Positions 34,426 to 43,627 of a stretch of DNA of 49,652 nucleotides are shown here, in pieces. How positions within the stretch are numbered: position 1 is the first letter of the stretch; each line of letters begins with the position of its first letter. Source of the stretch: CAVQMC01 sp963713505 (GTDB lineage Bacteria; Bacteroidota; Ignavibacteria; Ignavibacteriales; Ignavibacteriaceae); NCBI GenBank assembly GCA_963713505.1, contig CAVQMC010000008.1:1-49652 (forward strand), in the 5' to 3' direction. Under the pieces are notes generated by a model. It ran no database searches, had not been told where the DNA came from, and saw only the letters and a program-made list of their open reading frames with translations. A program made the translations under genes and the position numbers.

Positions 34426-35499
34426 ATGAAAAAGAATACTAAAATAGTTTTAATAAGTGTTGCTGTAGTCGCAGTTCTAATATTGCTTGCTCTTCCCAAA
34501 ATTAATTTATCAGGTGGATCTGAAGAAAATGGTGGTCCATCTTCTAATCAATTTAAAGCCTTGCCGGTTAAAGCGCATATTTTGGAATTTCAAAGATTGG
34601 CGAATAAAGTATTAACTACCGGAACAGTTATGGCGAATGAAGAAGTCGAACTTAAAAGTGAAGTTTCCGGTAAAATAATAAAAATTTTATTTAAAGAAGG
34701 AAGTTATGTTAAAGAAGGCGACCTTTTAATTAAAATAAATGATTCGGAATTACAGGCTCAACTTACTCGTGAACAATTTAATTTAAAATTATTGGAAGAT
34801 AAAGAATACAGACAAAGAAAACTTTTAGAAAAGGAAGCAATAAGTAAAGAAGATTATGATGATGCTTTGAATAATTTGAATGTTACAAAAGCACAAGTTG
34901 AATTGATAAAAGCCCAAATTGAAAAAACAGAAATTAAAGCACCGTTTAACGGAATAGTGGGATTAAAAAATGTGAGTGTAGGAAGCTTTGTGACTTCATC
35001 AACGGTAATCGCTACTTTACAGAATATTAATCCTATAAAAATTGAATTTTCAGTTCCTGAAAAATATTCGTCGGATGTAAAAGTTGGTGATGAAATTAAT
35101 TTTACTGTTACAGGGAATGAACATAATTACACTGCAAAAATATATGCAATTGAACCCAAAATTGATCTAGTTACAAGAACTTTAAGAATGAGAGCAAAAT
35201 ATACCGCTAATAATCAGGGAGATATTCTTCCCGGAGCTTTTGCTGATGTAGAATTAATTTTAAATGACATAAAAGATGCTTTAATGATTCCAAGTTATGC
35301 TTTGGTTCCCGAACTAAAAGGACAAAAAGTTTTTGTTTATAAAAATGGAAAGGCTGTTTCCGTAGATGTTGAAACCGGAATTAGAACCGATAAAGATGTA
35401 CAAATTACTAAAGGTCTTAATGAAAAAGATACTGTTATTATCTCCGGGATACTTCAATTAAGACCGGACTCACCGGTTACTGTGTCTGAATTTAATTAG
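34426..35499 (+). CDS. RND efflux periplasmic adaptor (membrane fusion protein)
   Basis: Links the inner-membrane pump to the outer-membrane channel. The 357 residues have an N-terminal membrane anchor (IVLISVAVVAVLILLALPKI), lipoyl half-motifs VELKSEVSGKIIKILFKEGS and ETEIKAPFNGIVGLKNVSVG-like pairs (residues about 72-95 and 165-185), a coiled-coil hairpin between them, and a beta-barrel with PIKIEFSVPEKYSSDVKVGD. Adaptor of the acrA/mexA type, 12 bases before the pump gene. Substrate unknown. Confidence 0.94.
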   Translation: MKKNTKIVLISVAVVAVLILLALPKINLSGGSEENGGPSSNQFKALPVKAHILEFQRLANKVLTTGTVMANEEVELKSEVSGKIIKILFKEGSYVKEGDLLIKINDSELQAQLTREQFNLKLLEDKEYRQRKLLEKEAISKEDYDDALNNLNVTKAQVELIKAQIEKTEIKAPFNGIVGLKNVSVGSFVTSSTVIATLQNINPIKIEFSVPEKYSSDVKVGDEINFTVTGNEHNYTAKIYAIEPKIDLVTRTLRMRAKYTANNQGDILPGAFADVELILNDIKDALMIPSYALVPELKGQKVFVYKNGKAVSVDVETGIRTDKDVQITKGLNEKDTVIISGILQLRPDSPVTVSEFN

Positions 35500-35510
35500 A
35501 AATTTATTTT

Positions 35511-38500
35511 ATGAGTTTATCATCTTTAAGCATACGAAGACCTGTTTTAACGATTGTAATGTCAATTGCTATTGTTGTATTGGGCATTATTGGTTATACC
35601 TATTTAGGTGTTCGTGAATATCCGGCAGTCGATCCTCCTATAATAACTGTATCCACAAATTACACCGGTGCAAATGCAGATGTTATTGAAACTCAAATTA
35701 CAGAACCTCTTGAAGAATCAATTAATGGAATTGCCGGAATTAGATCTTTAACTTCAGTTAGCCGTGACGGCAGAAGTACAATTACAGTTGAATTTAATTT
35801 AGATGTAGATTTGGAAACTGCTGCAAATGATGTCCGTGATAAAGTTTCAAGGGCTTTATACTCATTACCTCCGGATATAGAAAATCCTGTCGTATCTAAG
35901 GCAGACGCCGATGCATCGCCTATTGTATTTCTAAATATTCAGAGTGATACACGAAATCTGCTGGAATTATCGCAAGTTGCCGATAATATTTTTAAAGAAA
36001 GATTTCAAACGATTCCCGGAGTTAGTTCAGTTAGTATTTGGGGCGAAAAAAAATATGCTATGCGGCTTTTGCTTAATCCCGCAAAACTTGCAGCCTACCA
36101 ATTAACCCCATTGGATGTTAAAAATGCTTTAAACCGTGAGAATGTTGAATTACCCTCTGGTACAATTGAAGGAAATAACACTGAATTATCAATAAGAACG
36201 ATTGGACGTTTACGCACTGTTGATGAATTTGATAATCTGATTGTAAAACAATCCGGCGGAAATGTTGTAAGATTAAAAGATTTGGGACATGCCGAATTAG
36301 CTCCGGAAAATGAAAAATCAATTTTGAAACGAGACGGAATTCCAATGGTCGGTGTTGTTCTTATTGCTCAGCCGGGTGCAAATAACATTGCCATAGTAAA
36401 TGAGTTTTATAAAAGACTTGCTCAAATTAAAAAAGATCTTCCCCCGGATATTAAAACCGGAATTGGGTTTGATATAACTAAGTATATACGTGATTCTATT
36501 ACCGAAGTTGAGCAGACAATTTTTGTTGCTTTCGGACTTGTTGTTTTAATTATCTTTTTATTTTTAAGAGATTGGCGAACAACATTAATTCCGGTTATTG
36601 CAATTCCAATTTCATTAATTGGTGCTTTTTTCATAATGTATTTTATGGATTTTTCCATAAATGTTTTAACTCTGCTTGGAATTGTTTTGGCTATTGGTAT
36701 TGTGGTGGATGATGCAATTGTTGTACTGGAAAATATCTATGCAAAAATTGAAGAAGGTATGGGCCCGAGAGAAGCAGCTGCAAAAGGTTCTGCAGAAATT
36801 TTCTTTGCAATTATATCTACAACTATTGCATTAGCTTCCGTTTTTCTTCCAATTATATTTTTACAGGGATTAACCGGAAGGTTGTTTAGGGAATTTGGAA
36901 TTGTTATTGCCGGTTCTGTTATAATTTCTGCTTTCGTTGCTTTAACTCTTACTCCAATGCTTGGTTCCAAAATATTGAGGCACAAACAAAAGCATTCAAA
37001 ATTTTATTATTTGACCGAACCGTTTTTTGTAAAATTAAATAAAACTTATAGAAATTCTTTAGATGCATTTTTGAATCACAGATGGCTTGCATTTGTTCTA
37101 ATGGCTGCATCAATTGGTTTAATCTGGGTATTTTTCAAAAACACTCCTTCTGAATTAGCTCCTTTAGAAGATAGAAGCAGTTTATATTTTTTTGCTACTG
37201 CTCCGGAAGGTGCTTCTTTTGAATATATGGATAGATTTATGGATCATCTTATCCAAACTATAAAAGACAGCATTCCGGAAAGAGATGCAGTTATTTCCGT
37301 TACTTCTCCCGGGTTTGGTGCTTCCGGCTCGGTTAATTCAGGTTTTGCTTATTTAATATTAAAAGATCCCGATCAACGTATTAGGTCTCAGCAGCAAATT
37401 GCAGATGATATTTCAAAAGACTTGAATAACTTAACTGCTGCAAGAGTTTTTGTTGTTCAGCAGCAGTCTATAGGTAGAAGAAGAGGGGGATTGCCGGTTC
37501 AATATGTTTTACAGGCTCCAAATTTTGAAAAGCTTAGAGAATATTTACCAAAATTTTTAGAAGCAGCGAGAAAAGATCCCACTTTTGCTTTTGTTGATGT
37601 TAATTTGAAATTCAATAAACCCGAATTAAAAATTCAAATAAATCGGCAAAGGGCTAGAGATTTAGGAGTTTCAACTATTGATATTGCACAAACTATTCAG
37701 GCCGCTTTCAGCGGACAAAGATTTGGTTATTTTATAAAAGACGGAAAACAATATCAGGTAATCGGACAATTGTCCAGACAGGATAGAGATGCTCCAATAG
37801 ATTTAACTTCTCTTTATGTAAAAAATAACAGAGGAGAATTGATCCAGCTGGATAATGTTATTAATGTTTCGGAACAAAGCACACCTCCTCAGCTTTATAG
37901 ATTTAATAGATATGTTTCAGCTACGGTATCTGCCGCTTTAGCTCCCGGTAAAACAATTGGCGACGGAATTAAAGCAATGAATGCAGTTTCTAAAAAAGTT
38001 TTGGATCAATCTTTTTCTACGGCTTTAGACGGCGCTTCAAAGGATTATGCAGAAAGTTCTTCCAGTTTAATTTTTGCTTTTCTGCTTGCAATCGGATTTA
38101 TTTATTTAGTCCTTGCTGCGCAGTTTGAAAGCTTTAGAGATCCTTTTATCATTTTGTTTACAGTTCCTTTAGCAATTTTAGGGGCCTTATTGTCTTTATG
38201 GTATTTCAATCAAACACTCAATATTTTTAGTGAGATTGGAATTATCATGCTTATCGGATTGGTTACTAAAAACGGAATTTTAATTGTTGAATTTGCAAAC
38301 CAAAGAAAAGCCGCAGGATTGGATAGACTTGTGGCAATTAAAGATGCCGCTGCAGCACGATTAAGACCAATTTTAATGACAAGTCTTTCAACTGTTTTAG
38401 GAATTTTGCCGATTGCATTGGCGCTCGGTGCAGGTTCAGAAAGCCGTGTTTCTATGGGAATTGCAGTTATTGGCGGAATGATATTCTCAACGTTTTTAAC

Positions 38501-38609
38501 TCTGATGATAATTCCTGCAGTTTATACTTTCTTTTCTAGAAAAACTGCAACTGTTTCTAATGTAACCGAATCCGATGAAAATCTGCAGGAAGAATTCGCA
38601 GCAAAATAA
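35511..38609 (+). CDS. RND-family multidrug/proton antiporter (AcrB/MexB-like)
   Basis: Inner-membrane trimeric pump of 1032 residues with twelve membrane segments in two halves and two large periplasmic loops. The N-terminus LSSLSIRRPVLTIVMSIAIV is typical. The proton relay is visible: VVDDAIVVLENIYA in TM4 (two Asp near residue 402) and LVTKNGILIVEFANQ with Lys in TM10. It shows no heavy-metal CusA features. Operon partners are the adaptor just upstream and TolC-like channel downstream. Confidence 0.95.
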   Translation: MSLSSLSIRRPVLTIVMSIAIVVLGIIGYTYLGVREYPAVDPPIITVSTNYTGANADVIETQITEPLEESINGIAGIRSLTSVSRDGRSTITVEFNLDVDLETAANDVRDKVSRALYSLPPDIENPVVSKADADASPIVFLNIQSDTRNLLELSQVADNIFKERFQTIPGVSSVSIWGEKKYAMRLLLNPAKLAAYQLTPLDVKNALNRENVELPSGTIEGNNTELSIRTIGRLRTVDEFDNLIVKQSGGNVVRLKDLGHAELAPENEKSILKRDGIPMVGVVLIAQPGANNIAIVNEFYKRLAQIKKDLPPDIKTGIGFDITKYIRDSITEVEQTIFVAFGLVVLIIFLFLRDWRTTLIPVIAIPISLIGAFFIMYFMDFSINVLTLLGIVLAIGIVVDDAIVVLENIYAKIEEGMGPREAAAKGSAEIFFAIISTTIALASVFLPIIFLQGLTGRLFREFGIVIAGSVIISAFVALTLTPMLGSKILRHKQKHSKFYYLTEPFFVKLNKTYRNSLDAFLNHRWLAFVLMAASIGLIWVFFKNTPSELAPLEDRSSLYFFATAPEGASFEYMDRFMDHLIQTIKDSIPERDAVISVTSPGFGASGSVNSGFAYLILKDPDQRIRSQQQIADDISKDLNNLTAARVFVVQQQSIGRRRGGLPVQYVLQAPNFEKLREYLPKFLEAARKDPTFAFVDVNLKFNKPELKIQINRQRARDLGVSTIDIAQTIQAAFSGQRFGYFIKDGKQYQVIGQLSRQDRDAPIDLTSLYVKNNRGELIQLDNVINVSEQSTPPQLYRFNRYVSATVSAALAPGKTIGDGIKAMNAVSKKVLDQSFSTALDGASKDYAESSSSLIFAFLLAIGFIYLVLAAQFESFRDPFIILFTVPLAILGALLSLWYFNQTLNIFSEIGIIMLIGLVTKNGILIVEFANQRKAAGLDRLVAIKDAAAARLRPILMTSLSTVLGILPIALALGAGSESRVSMGIAVIGGMIFSTFLTLMIIPAVYTFFSRKTATVSNVTESDENLQEEFAAK

Positions 38610-38642
38610 TAATGGTTTATTTTTTATACAAAATTTCATTTT

Positions 38643-39965
38643 ATGATTAAAAAACTTTTTTATTTAGAATTAATATTAGTTTTTGCAATATTTTATAATC
38701 CAAATATTTTTTCTCAAGATCTTCTTACATTAAAAGATGCTGTAGAAATTTCTCTTAAAAATAATTACTCAATTAACATTGCCAGGAATGAACAGCAGAT
38801 TTCCAATAATAATTCCAACATAGGAAATGCAGGATTTTTACCAACATTAGATGCAAATGGAAATTATACTAAAAGTATCAGTAATATAAAACAGGAATAC
38901 AGTAGCGGATCTTCTATAGAAAGAAACGGCTCTAAATCTTCTAACCTTAATGCCGGAATCTCTTTAAACTGGACAATCTTTGATGGCCTTAATATGTTTG
39001 CTTCCCTAAGCCGGTTAAAGGAACTTAGAAAAATCGGAGATTTGAATTTTAAATCCACAGTCGAAAGTAATATCTCGAATGTGACTTCAACTTATTTTAA
39101 TATTGTTAGAGAAGAGCAAGTGATTGATGTTCTTAAAAGAACAATTGCAATTTCAAATGAAAGAGTAAAAATAGCAAAGGATAAATTAGAATTGGGCTCA
39201 GGTTCTAAATTCGACTTACTTCAGGCTCAAGTAGATTTGAATGATGATAAATCCAATTTATTACAGGAGGAATTAACTTTATCTCAATTGAAAATAAAAT
39301 TAAATAATTCTTTGGGCAGAAATGCTGATGAAGATTTTTCAGTTGCAGATACAATATTAATAAACAGAGATTTAAACTTTAAAGATTTGCAAGAATTGGT
39401 TGTAAATCAGAATAGTCAGTTAAGAATTGCTGAGCAAAATAAAAATATTTCCGAATTAGATTTAAGAATTGCGCAGTCGGATTGGTTCCCGACAATTAGT
39501 TTGAATGCAGGTTATAGTTTCAGCAGGTCAGAAGCGGAAGCCGGATTTTTCAAATCAAATCAAAGCGGAGCATTTAATTACGGAGTAACAGCATCATTAA
39601 ATTTATTTGATGGTTTAAATACAAGCAGAAAAATTCAAAATGCAGAAATTTCGATTGAAACTAACGAATTATATTTTAAGCAGACAGAAAATCAGGTTAA
39701 CTCAGATTTACTTCATACTTACAAAGAATATGAAAACAGTATTCAATTAGTAGATCTTGAAACAGAAAATTTAAATGCAGCCGAAGAAAATGTTTCTGTA
39801 GCATTAGAAAAATTAAAATTAGGAAATATTACTCCTTTGGAATTTAGGGAAACTCAAAGAAAAATGATCGATGCAAAAAGCAAACTTGTAGCTGCTCAAT
39901 ACCAGGCAAAATCTGCAGAAACTGAACTATTAAGGCTCAGCGGACAGTTAGTGAAATCTGAGTAA
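38643..39965 (+). CDS. TolC-family outer-membrane efflux channel
   Basis: Outer-membrane trunk of the tripartite pump. The 440 residues begin with a signal peptide (ELILVFAIFYNPNIFSQ near 8-24), followed by LTLKDAVEISLKNNYSINIA. Two long coiled-coil repeats each contain the TolC duplication (KIAKDKLELGSGSKFDLLQA and VALEKLKLGNITPLEFRETQ). No lipobox. Third gene of the RND operon; gap of 33 bases after the pump gene. Confidence 0.93.
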   Translation: MIKKLFYLELILVFAIFYNPNIFSQDLLTLKDAVEISLKNNYSINIARNEQQISNNNSNIGNAGFLPTLDANGNYTKSISNIKQEYSSGSSIERNGSKSSNLNAGISLNWTIFDGLNMFASLSRLKELRKIGDLNFKSTVESNISNVTSTYFNIVREEQVIDVLKRTIAISNERVKIAKDKLELGSGSKFDLLQAQVDLNDDKSNLLQEELTLSQLKIKLNNSLGRNADEDFSVADTILINRDLNFKDLQELVVNQNSQLRIAEQNKNISELDLRIAQSDWFPTISLNAGYSFSRSEAEAGFFKSNQSGAFNYGVTASLNLFDGLNTSRKIQNAEISIETNELYFKQTENQVNSDLLHTYKEYENSIQLVDLETENLNAAEENVSVALEKLKLGNITPLEFRETQRKMIDAKSKLVAAQYQAKSAETELLRLSGQLVKSE

Positions 39966-40072
39966 TTATTTGAATATTTTACCGTAAAAGCAATTCTTGT
40001 CATAATTCTTATAAAGAATCTTACCTTAAAAAGTGTTAAATTATAAAATATTTTTAAAATTCTTAATATTTA

Positions 40073-41338
40073 ATGCACATTTGTATTTTCGAGGACACTG
40101 AATATAAAAATCTGGAACCTTTGGTCTTTTCCAGACCGGTTTACGATTTATTATTTGGATTTGATACTCTTAGAAATAGAATTTTAAGAGAATTCAAAAC
40201 AAAAAATTATTCGCTTCAATGCAGAAATTATTTAGCTGAAAGCTTAAAAAATCAAAATCATAATATTTTAGTTAATGAAATTCACGAAAGCGAATGTTTA
40301 TTCATAAACGGAAGAATCTTTAAAGTTTCGGAACTTGTTAAAATTCTTCCTAAGAAATTTAACGAGAATATTGTTTACACAAACGGGAAAACTATTTTTG
40401 CTGCTTTTATAAAAGAAAAAACTTTAGAGGAAATTAATTTAAATAATCCGCTAAGTTTGGAATCTTTTAGAAATATTAAACAAAAAAATATTGAGCTTAA
40501 AACAATAAATTTTATTTGGGATTTAATTAAGAATAACGGTCAGGCAATAATTGAAGATTTTAATAAAAAAGCAGTTTCATTAAAAAAGAAAAAAACAAAA
40601 AAAATTCTTGGCAAAATTTACGATGGTGTTAACATTGTTAATAAAAAAAATGTAATAATTTCAAAAGGATCAGTAATAAAACCGGGGGTTGTTTTAGATG
40701 CTTCGGAAGGGCCAATATTTATTGATCAAAATGTTTTAATTAATTCTAATTCTGTTATTGAAGGTCCGGTTTATATTGGTAAAAATTCTAAGATAAATAG
40801 TTTTGCACATGTTTATGAGAATGTAAGTATTGGCCAGGTTTGTAAAATCGGCGGTGAAGTTGAAGATTCCATTTTTATGCCTTTTTCAAATAAGCAGCAT
40901 TCTGGTTTTATTGGACATGCATATATTGGAAGCTGGGTCAACCTTGGTGCCGATACAAATTGCAGTGATTTAAAAAATAATTACGGAACAGTAAAAGCAT
41001 ATGCGGGAGGTAATTTAGTCGATTCCGGCTCGCAGTTTTTAGGCGTTATTATGGGTGATCATTCTAAAACATCTATAAATTCAATGCTGAATACCGGAAC
41101 TGTAATCGGATTTTCATGTAATATTTTCGGCAGCGGTTTTCCTGATAAATATATTCCTTCATTCTCCTGGGGAGGTAGTGATTCAATGATGACCTATAAT
41201 GTTGAAAAAAGCATAGAAACTGCCAAAAAAGTTTTAAGCAGAAGAAAAATTGATTTTACAATAAGCGAAGAAAACTTATTTAATGAAATTTTCAAATTAA
41301 CCAAACAAGAAAGAATTAAGAGAGGATATTTAAACTAA
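40073..41338 (+). CDS. GlmU-like sugar nucleotidyltransferase with left-handed beta-helix
   Basis: 421 residues. The N-terminus ICIFEDTEYKNLEPLVFSRP and VYDLLFGFDTLRNRI matches the GlmU-N-like family of Bacteroidota rather than classic GlmU with LAAGxGTR. The C-terminal half is a hexapeptide-repeat left-handed beta-helix (VIKPGVVLDASEGPIFIDQN, VLINSNSVIEGPVYIGKNSK, NLGADTNCSDLKNNYG). An acyl- or nucleotidyl-transfer role in UDP-sugar synthesis is likely; substrate not shown. It precedes rsmB by 2 bases. Confidence 0.83.
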   Translation: MHICIFEDTEYKNLEPLVFSRPVYDLLFGFDTLRNRILREFKTKNYSLQCRNYLAESLKNQNHNILVNEIHESECLFINGRIFKVSELVKILPKKFNENIVYTNGKTIFAAFIKEKTLEEINLNNPLSLESFRNIKQKNIELKTINFIWDLIKNNGQAIIEDFNKKAVSLKKKKTKKILGKIYDGVNIVNKKNVIISKGSVIKPGVVLDASEGPIFIDQNVLINSNSVIEGPVYIGKNSKINSFAHVYENVSIGQVCKIGGEVEDSIFMPFSNKQHSGFIGHAYIGSWVNLGADTNCSDLKNNYGTVKAYAGGNLVDSGSQFLGVIMGDHSKTSINSMLNTGTVIGFSCNIFGSGFPDKYIPSFSWGGSDSMMTYNVEKSIETAKKVLSRRKIDFTISEENLFNEIFKLTKQERIKRGYLN

Positions 41339-41340
41339 GT

Positions 41341-42705
41341 ATGACTGAATTCGAAGAACACAGAATAAAAGATTTATATGAAGGTGTCAGAGGTTTAGCC
41401 GTAAAAATTTTAAATAGAGTTGAAAGATCAGATGCCCACTTAGAAAGACTTTTAGATAATGAAATGAGAAATTCCGAATTGAGCGGATTGGACAAAGCAT
41501 TATTATACGAAATTGTTCATGGTGTTGTCAGATGGATGGGAAGACTGGACTGGATATTAAACGGATTTTATAAAGGGCAGTTCTCCAAAGCTATTCCAAA
41601 TTTAAAAAATGGATTAAGGGTTGCCTTATATCAGATCTTATTTTTAGATCGGGTTCCGGATTATGCCGTTGTAAACGAAGCTGTTGAGTATGTTAAAAAG
41701 CTTCAGGGGCAGAAACCTGCCGACCTAACTAATGCAATATTAAGAAATATAATTAGAAGTAAAAACGGAATAAGATACCCGGAACCGAATGAAGACCTGC
41801 CTGGATATTTAAGTGCTTATTATTCTCATCCTTCCTGGATGGTAAAAAGATATTTAACGAGATTTGGCAGAGAACAAACCGAAAAATTATTAGCAACAAA
41901 TAATGAGAAACCTTATTTAACTTTAAAAATTAATGCACTTAAAACAAGTCCTGAAGAATTTAAAGAACTGTTGAATTCGGTTAATTTGAAATTTACACCC
42001 GGCAGATATTTACCTGAATTTTTTCAGCTACAGAATTTAACTAATATCACTGCCTGGGAATATTTTACAAAAGGTTATTTTAATATTCAGGATGAAAGCG
42101 CCGGTTTAGCATGCCGATTATTAAATGTTTCTCCTGAAATGAGAGTGTTGGATCTTTGTGCTGCGCCGGGTGGTAAAACAGCTTATATTGCCGGACTTAT
42201 GCACGACAAAGGTGAAATTGTTGCAATAGACAGATTCGAAAGCCGCATTAAAATTTTCGAAAATAATCTCGACCGATTAGGTATAAATAGTGTAAAACCA
42301 CTTATAATTAATGCTTTGGAATATAGCGATGGAGAGTTTGACAGAATACTTGCTGATGTTCCATGTTCAGGTACTGGAACTTTATCTAAAAAACCGGATA
42401 TAAAATGGAAAAAAGATTTATTAGATATTCGCAGAATGACGGAACTTCAATATCAACTTTTAGAAAAAGCAGCTTCTCTAATTAAAGTGGGTGGAGTTGT
42501 TGTATATAGTACTTGCTCAATTGAACCTGAAGAAAATTGGGATATCGTTAGTAAGTTTATTTCCGAACATCCGAATTTTAAAATTGAAAATGCAGCGGAA
42601 AGATTTCCGGCTGATTTAATTGACGAACATGGTTGTGTACAAACTTTACCGCATGTTCATCATATGGACGGTGCATTTGCTGCAAGAATAGTTAGAGTTG
42701 AATAA
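41341..42705 (+). CDS. rsmB: 16S rRNA m5C967 methyltransferase
   Basis: Methylates cytosine 967 of 16S rRNA using S-adenosylmethionine. The 454 residues have an N-terminal NusB-like RNA-binding domain (VKILNRVERSDAHLERLLDN, VPDYAVVNEAVEYVKKL) and a C-terminal RsmB/NOL1 methyltransferase domain with LDLCAAPGGKTAYIAGLM, ADVPCSGTGTLSKKPD and YSTCSIEPEEN; both catalytic cysteines are in place. Normal length. Start ATG 41341 is two bases after the previous stop. Confidence 0.96.
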   Translation: MTEFEEHRIKDLYEGVRGLAVKILNRVERSDAHLERLLDNEMRNSELSGLDKALLYEIVHGVVRWMGRLDWILNGFYKGQFSKAIPNLKNGLRVALYQILFLDRVPDYAVVNEAVEYVKKLQGQKPADLTNAILRNIIRSKNGIRYPEPNEDLPGYLSAYYSHPSWMVKRYLTRFGREQTEKLLATNNEKPYLTLKINALKTSPEEFKELLNSVNLKFTPGRYLPEFFQLQNLTNITAWEYFTKGYFNIQDESAGLACRLLNVSPEMRVLDLCAAPGGKTAYIAGLMHDKGEIVAIDRFESRIKIFENNLDRLGINSVKPLIINALEYSDGEFDRILADVPCSGTGTLSKKPDIKWKKDLLDIRRMTELQYQLLEKAASLIKVGGVVVYSTCSIEPEENWDIVSKFISEHPNFKIENAAERFPADLIDEHGCVQTLPHVHHMDGAFAARIVRVE

Positions 42706-42745
42706 AAGTTATAATTTTAAAAATAAATTTTTTTAATTTAGTATT

Positions 42746-43619
42746 ATGTTCGAAAAATTAGCAAATGAGCTTAAAGAAGCTAGAGAAAATACAGGGTTAA
42801 CTCTTCAGCAGTTGTCTGCTAAGTCTAGAATTGATTTAAAATATCTTGAAGCACTTGAAATTAGGAAATTTTAATTTCCTACCTGATTTATATGTAAAGG
42901 CATTTGTAAAAGACTATTGTAAAATGGTTGGTCTGGATGCAGACGAAATTTTAAATAAATATGAGGCTGCAAAAGTTGGTAAAGATTATGAAGAATTAAA
43001 AGAAGAAAAGGGAGAAAATAATCTTAATACACAGAAAAATCAAAATACTGTAAATATTACAGAAGCAGCAAAACCTCATGAAAAAACTTTTATTGATCCG
43101 TCTGCTTCAGGTAAATCAACTTCCGGAAGCAGTAATTTTAATAAACAATTTATAACTATAGGTGGAATTGCCGTTGCCGTTATTGTCGTTTTTACAATTA
43201 TTTATTTGTTATTTCTTCAGGGCGGATCGAAAATTGTCGTAGAAGAAAAACCGTTGGAAGAAGTTATAAGTTCAAATAATCAAAGATACGTTCAGCAGCA
43301 AAAAGATAGTCTTGAAAATATTTCTAATAATACTTCAACTCCAGACAGTTTAGCCTTAACTATAAAAGTTACAGATACATGCTGGGTGCAGATTATTCAG
43401 GATGATAAAAAAATTGAAGAATATACTTTATTCCCGAATTCGCAAAAAACATTAAATGCAAATAATAATTTTAAATTAACTATTGGAAACAGCGGTTCAG
43501 CGGAATTATTACTGAATAATAAAAACCTTGACTATAAAGGAAAACCGAACGCCGTTAGTTATGTGTTGGTAAATAAAGATGGTTATAAAAGACTTTATAC
43601 TCAGCCTGTACTTAATTAG
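42746..43619 (+). CDS. RodZ-like HTH-transmembrane protein (one frameshift in the sequence)
   Basis: The start is ATG 42746 in a first frame: FEKLANELKEARENTGLTLQ then QLSAKSRIDLKYLEALE, an HTH_25 helix-turn-helix. An extra base near 42863 shifts the frame; repaired it reads LEALEIGNFNFLPDLYVKAF, 290 residues in all. One membrane segment follows (GGIAVAVIVVFTIIYLLFL, near residue 125 of the repaired protein). The periplasmic end (CWVQIIQDDKKIEEYTLFPN, FKLTIGNSGSAELLLNNK) matches DUF4115 of RodZ, which anchors MreB in rod-shaped cells. No mreB is adjacent, so the cell-shape role is from family. Confidence 0.85.
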
Positions 43620-43627
43620 ATAAAATT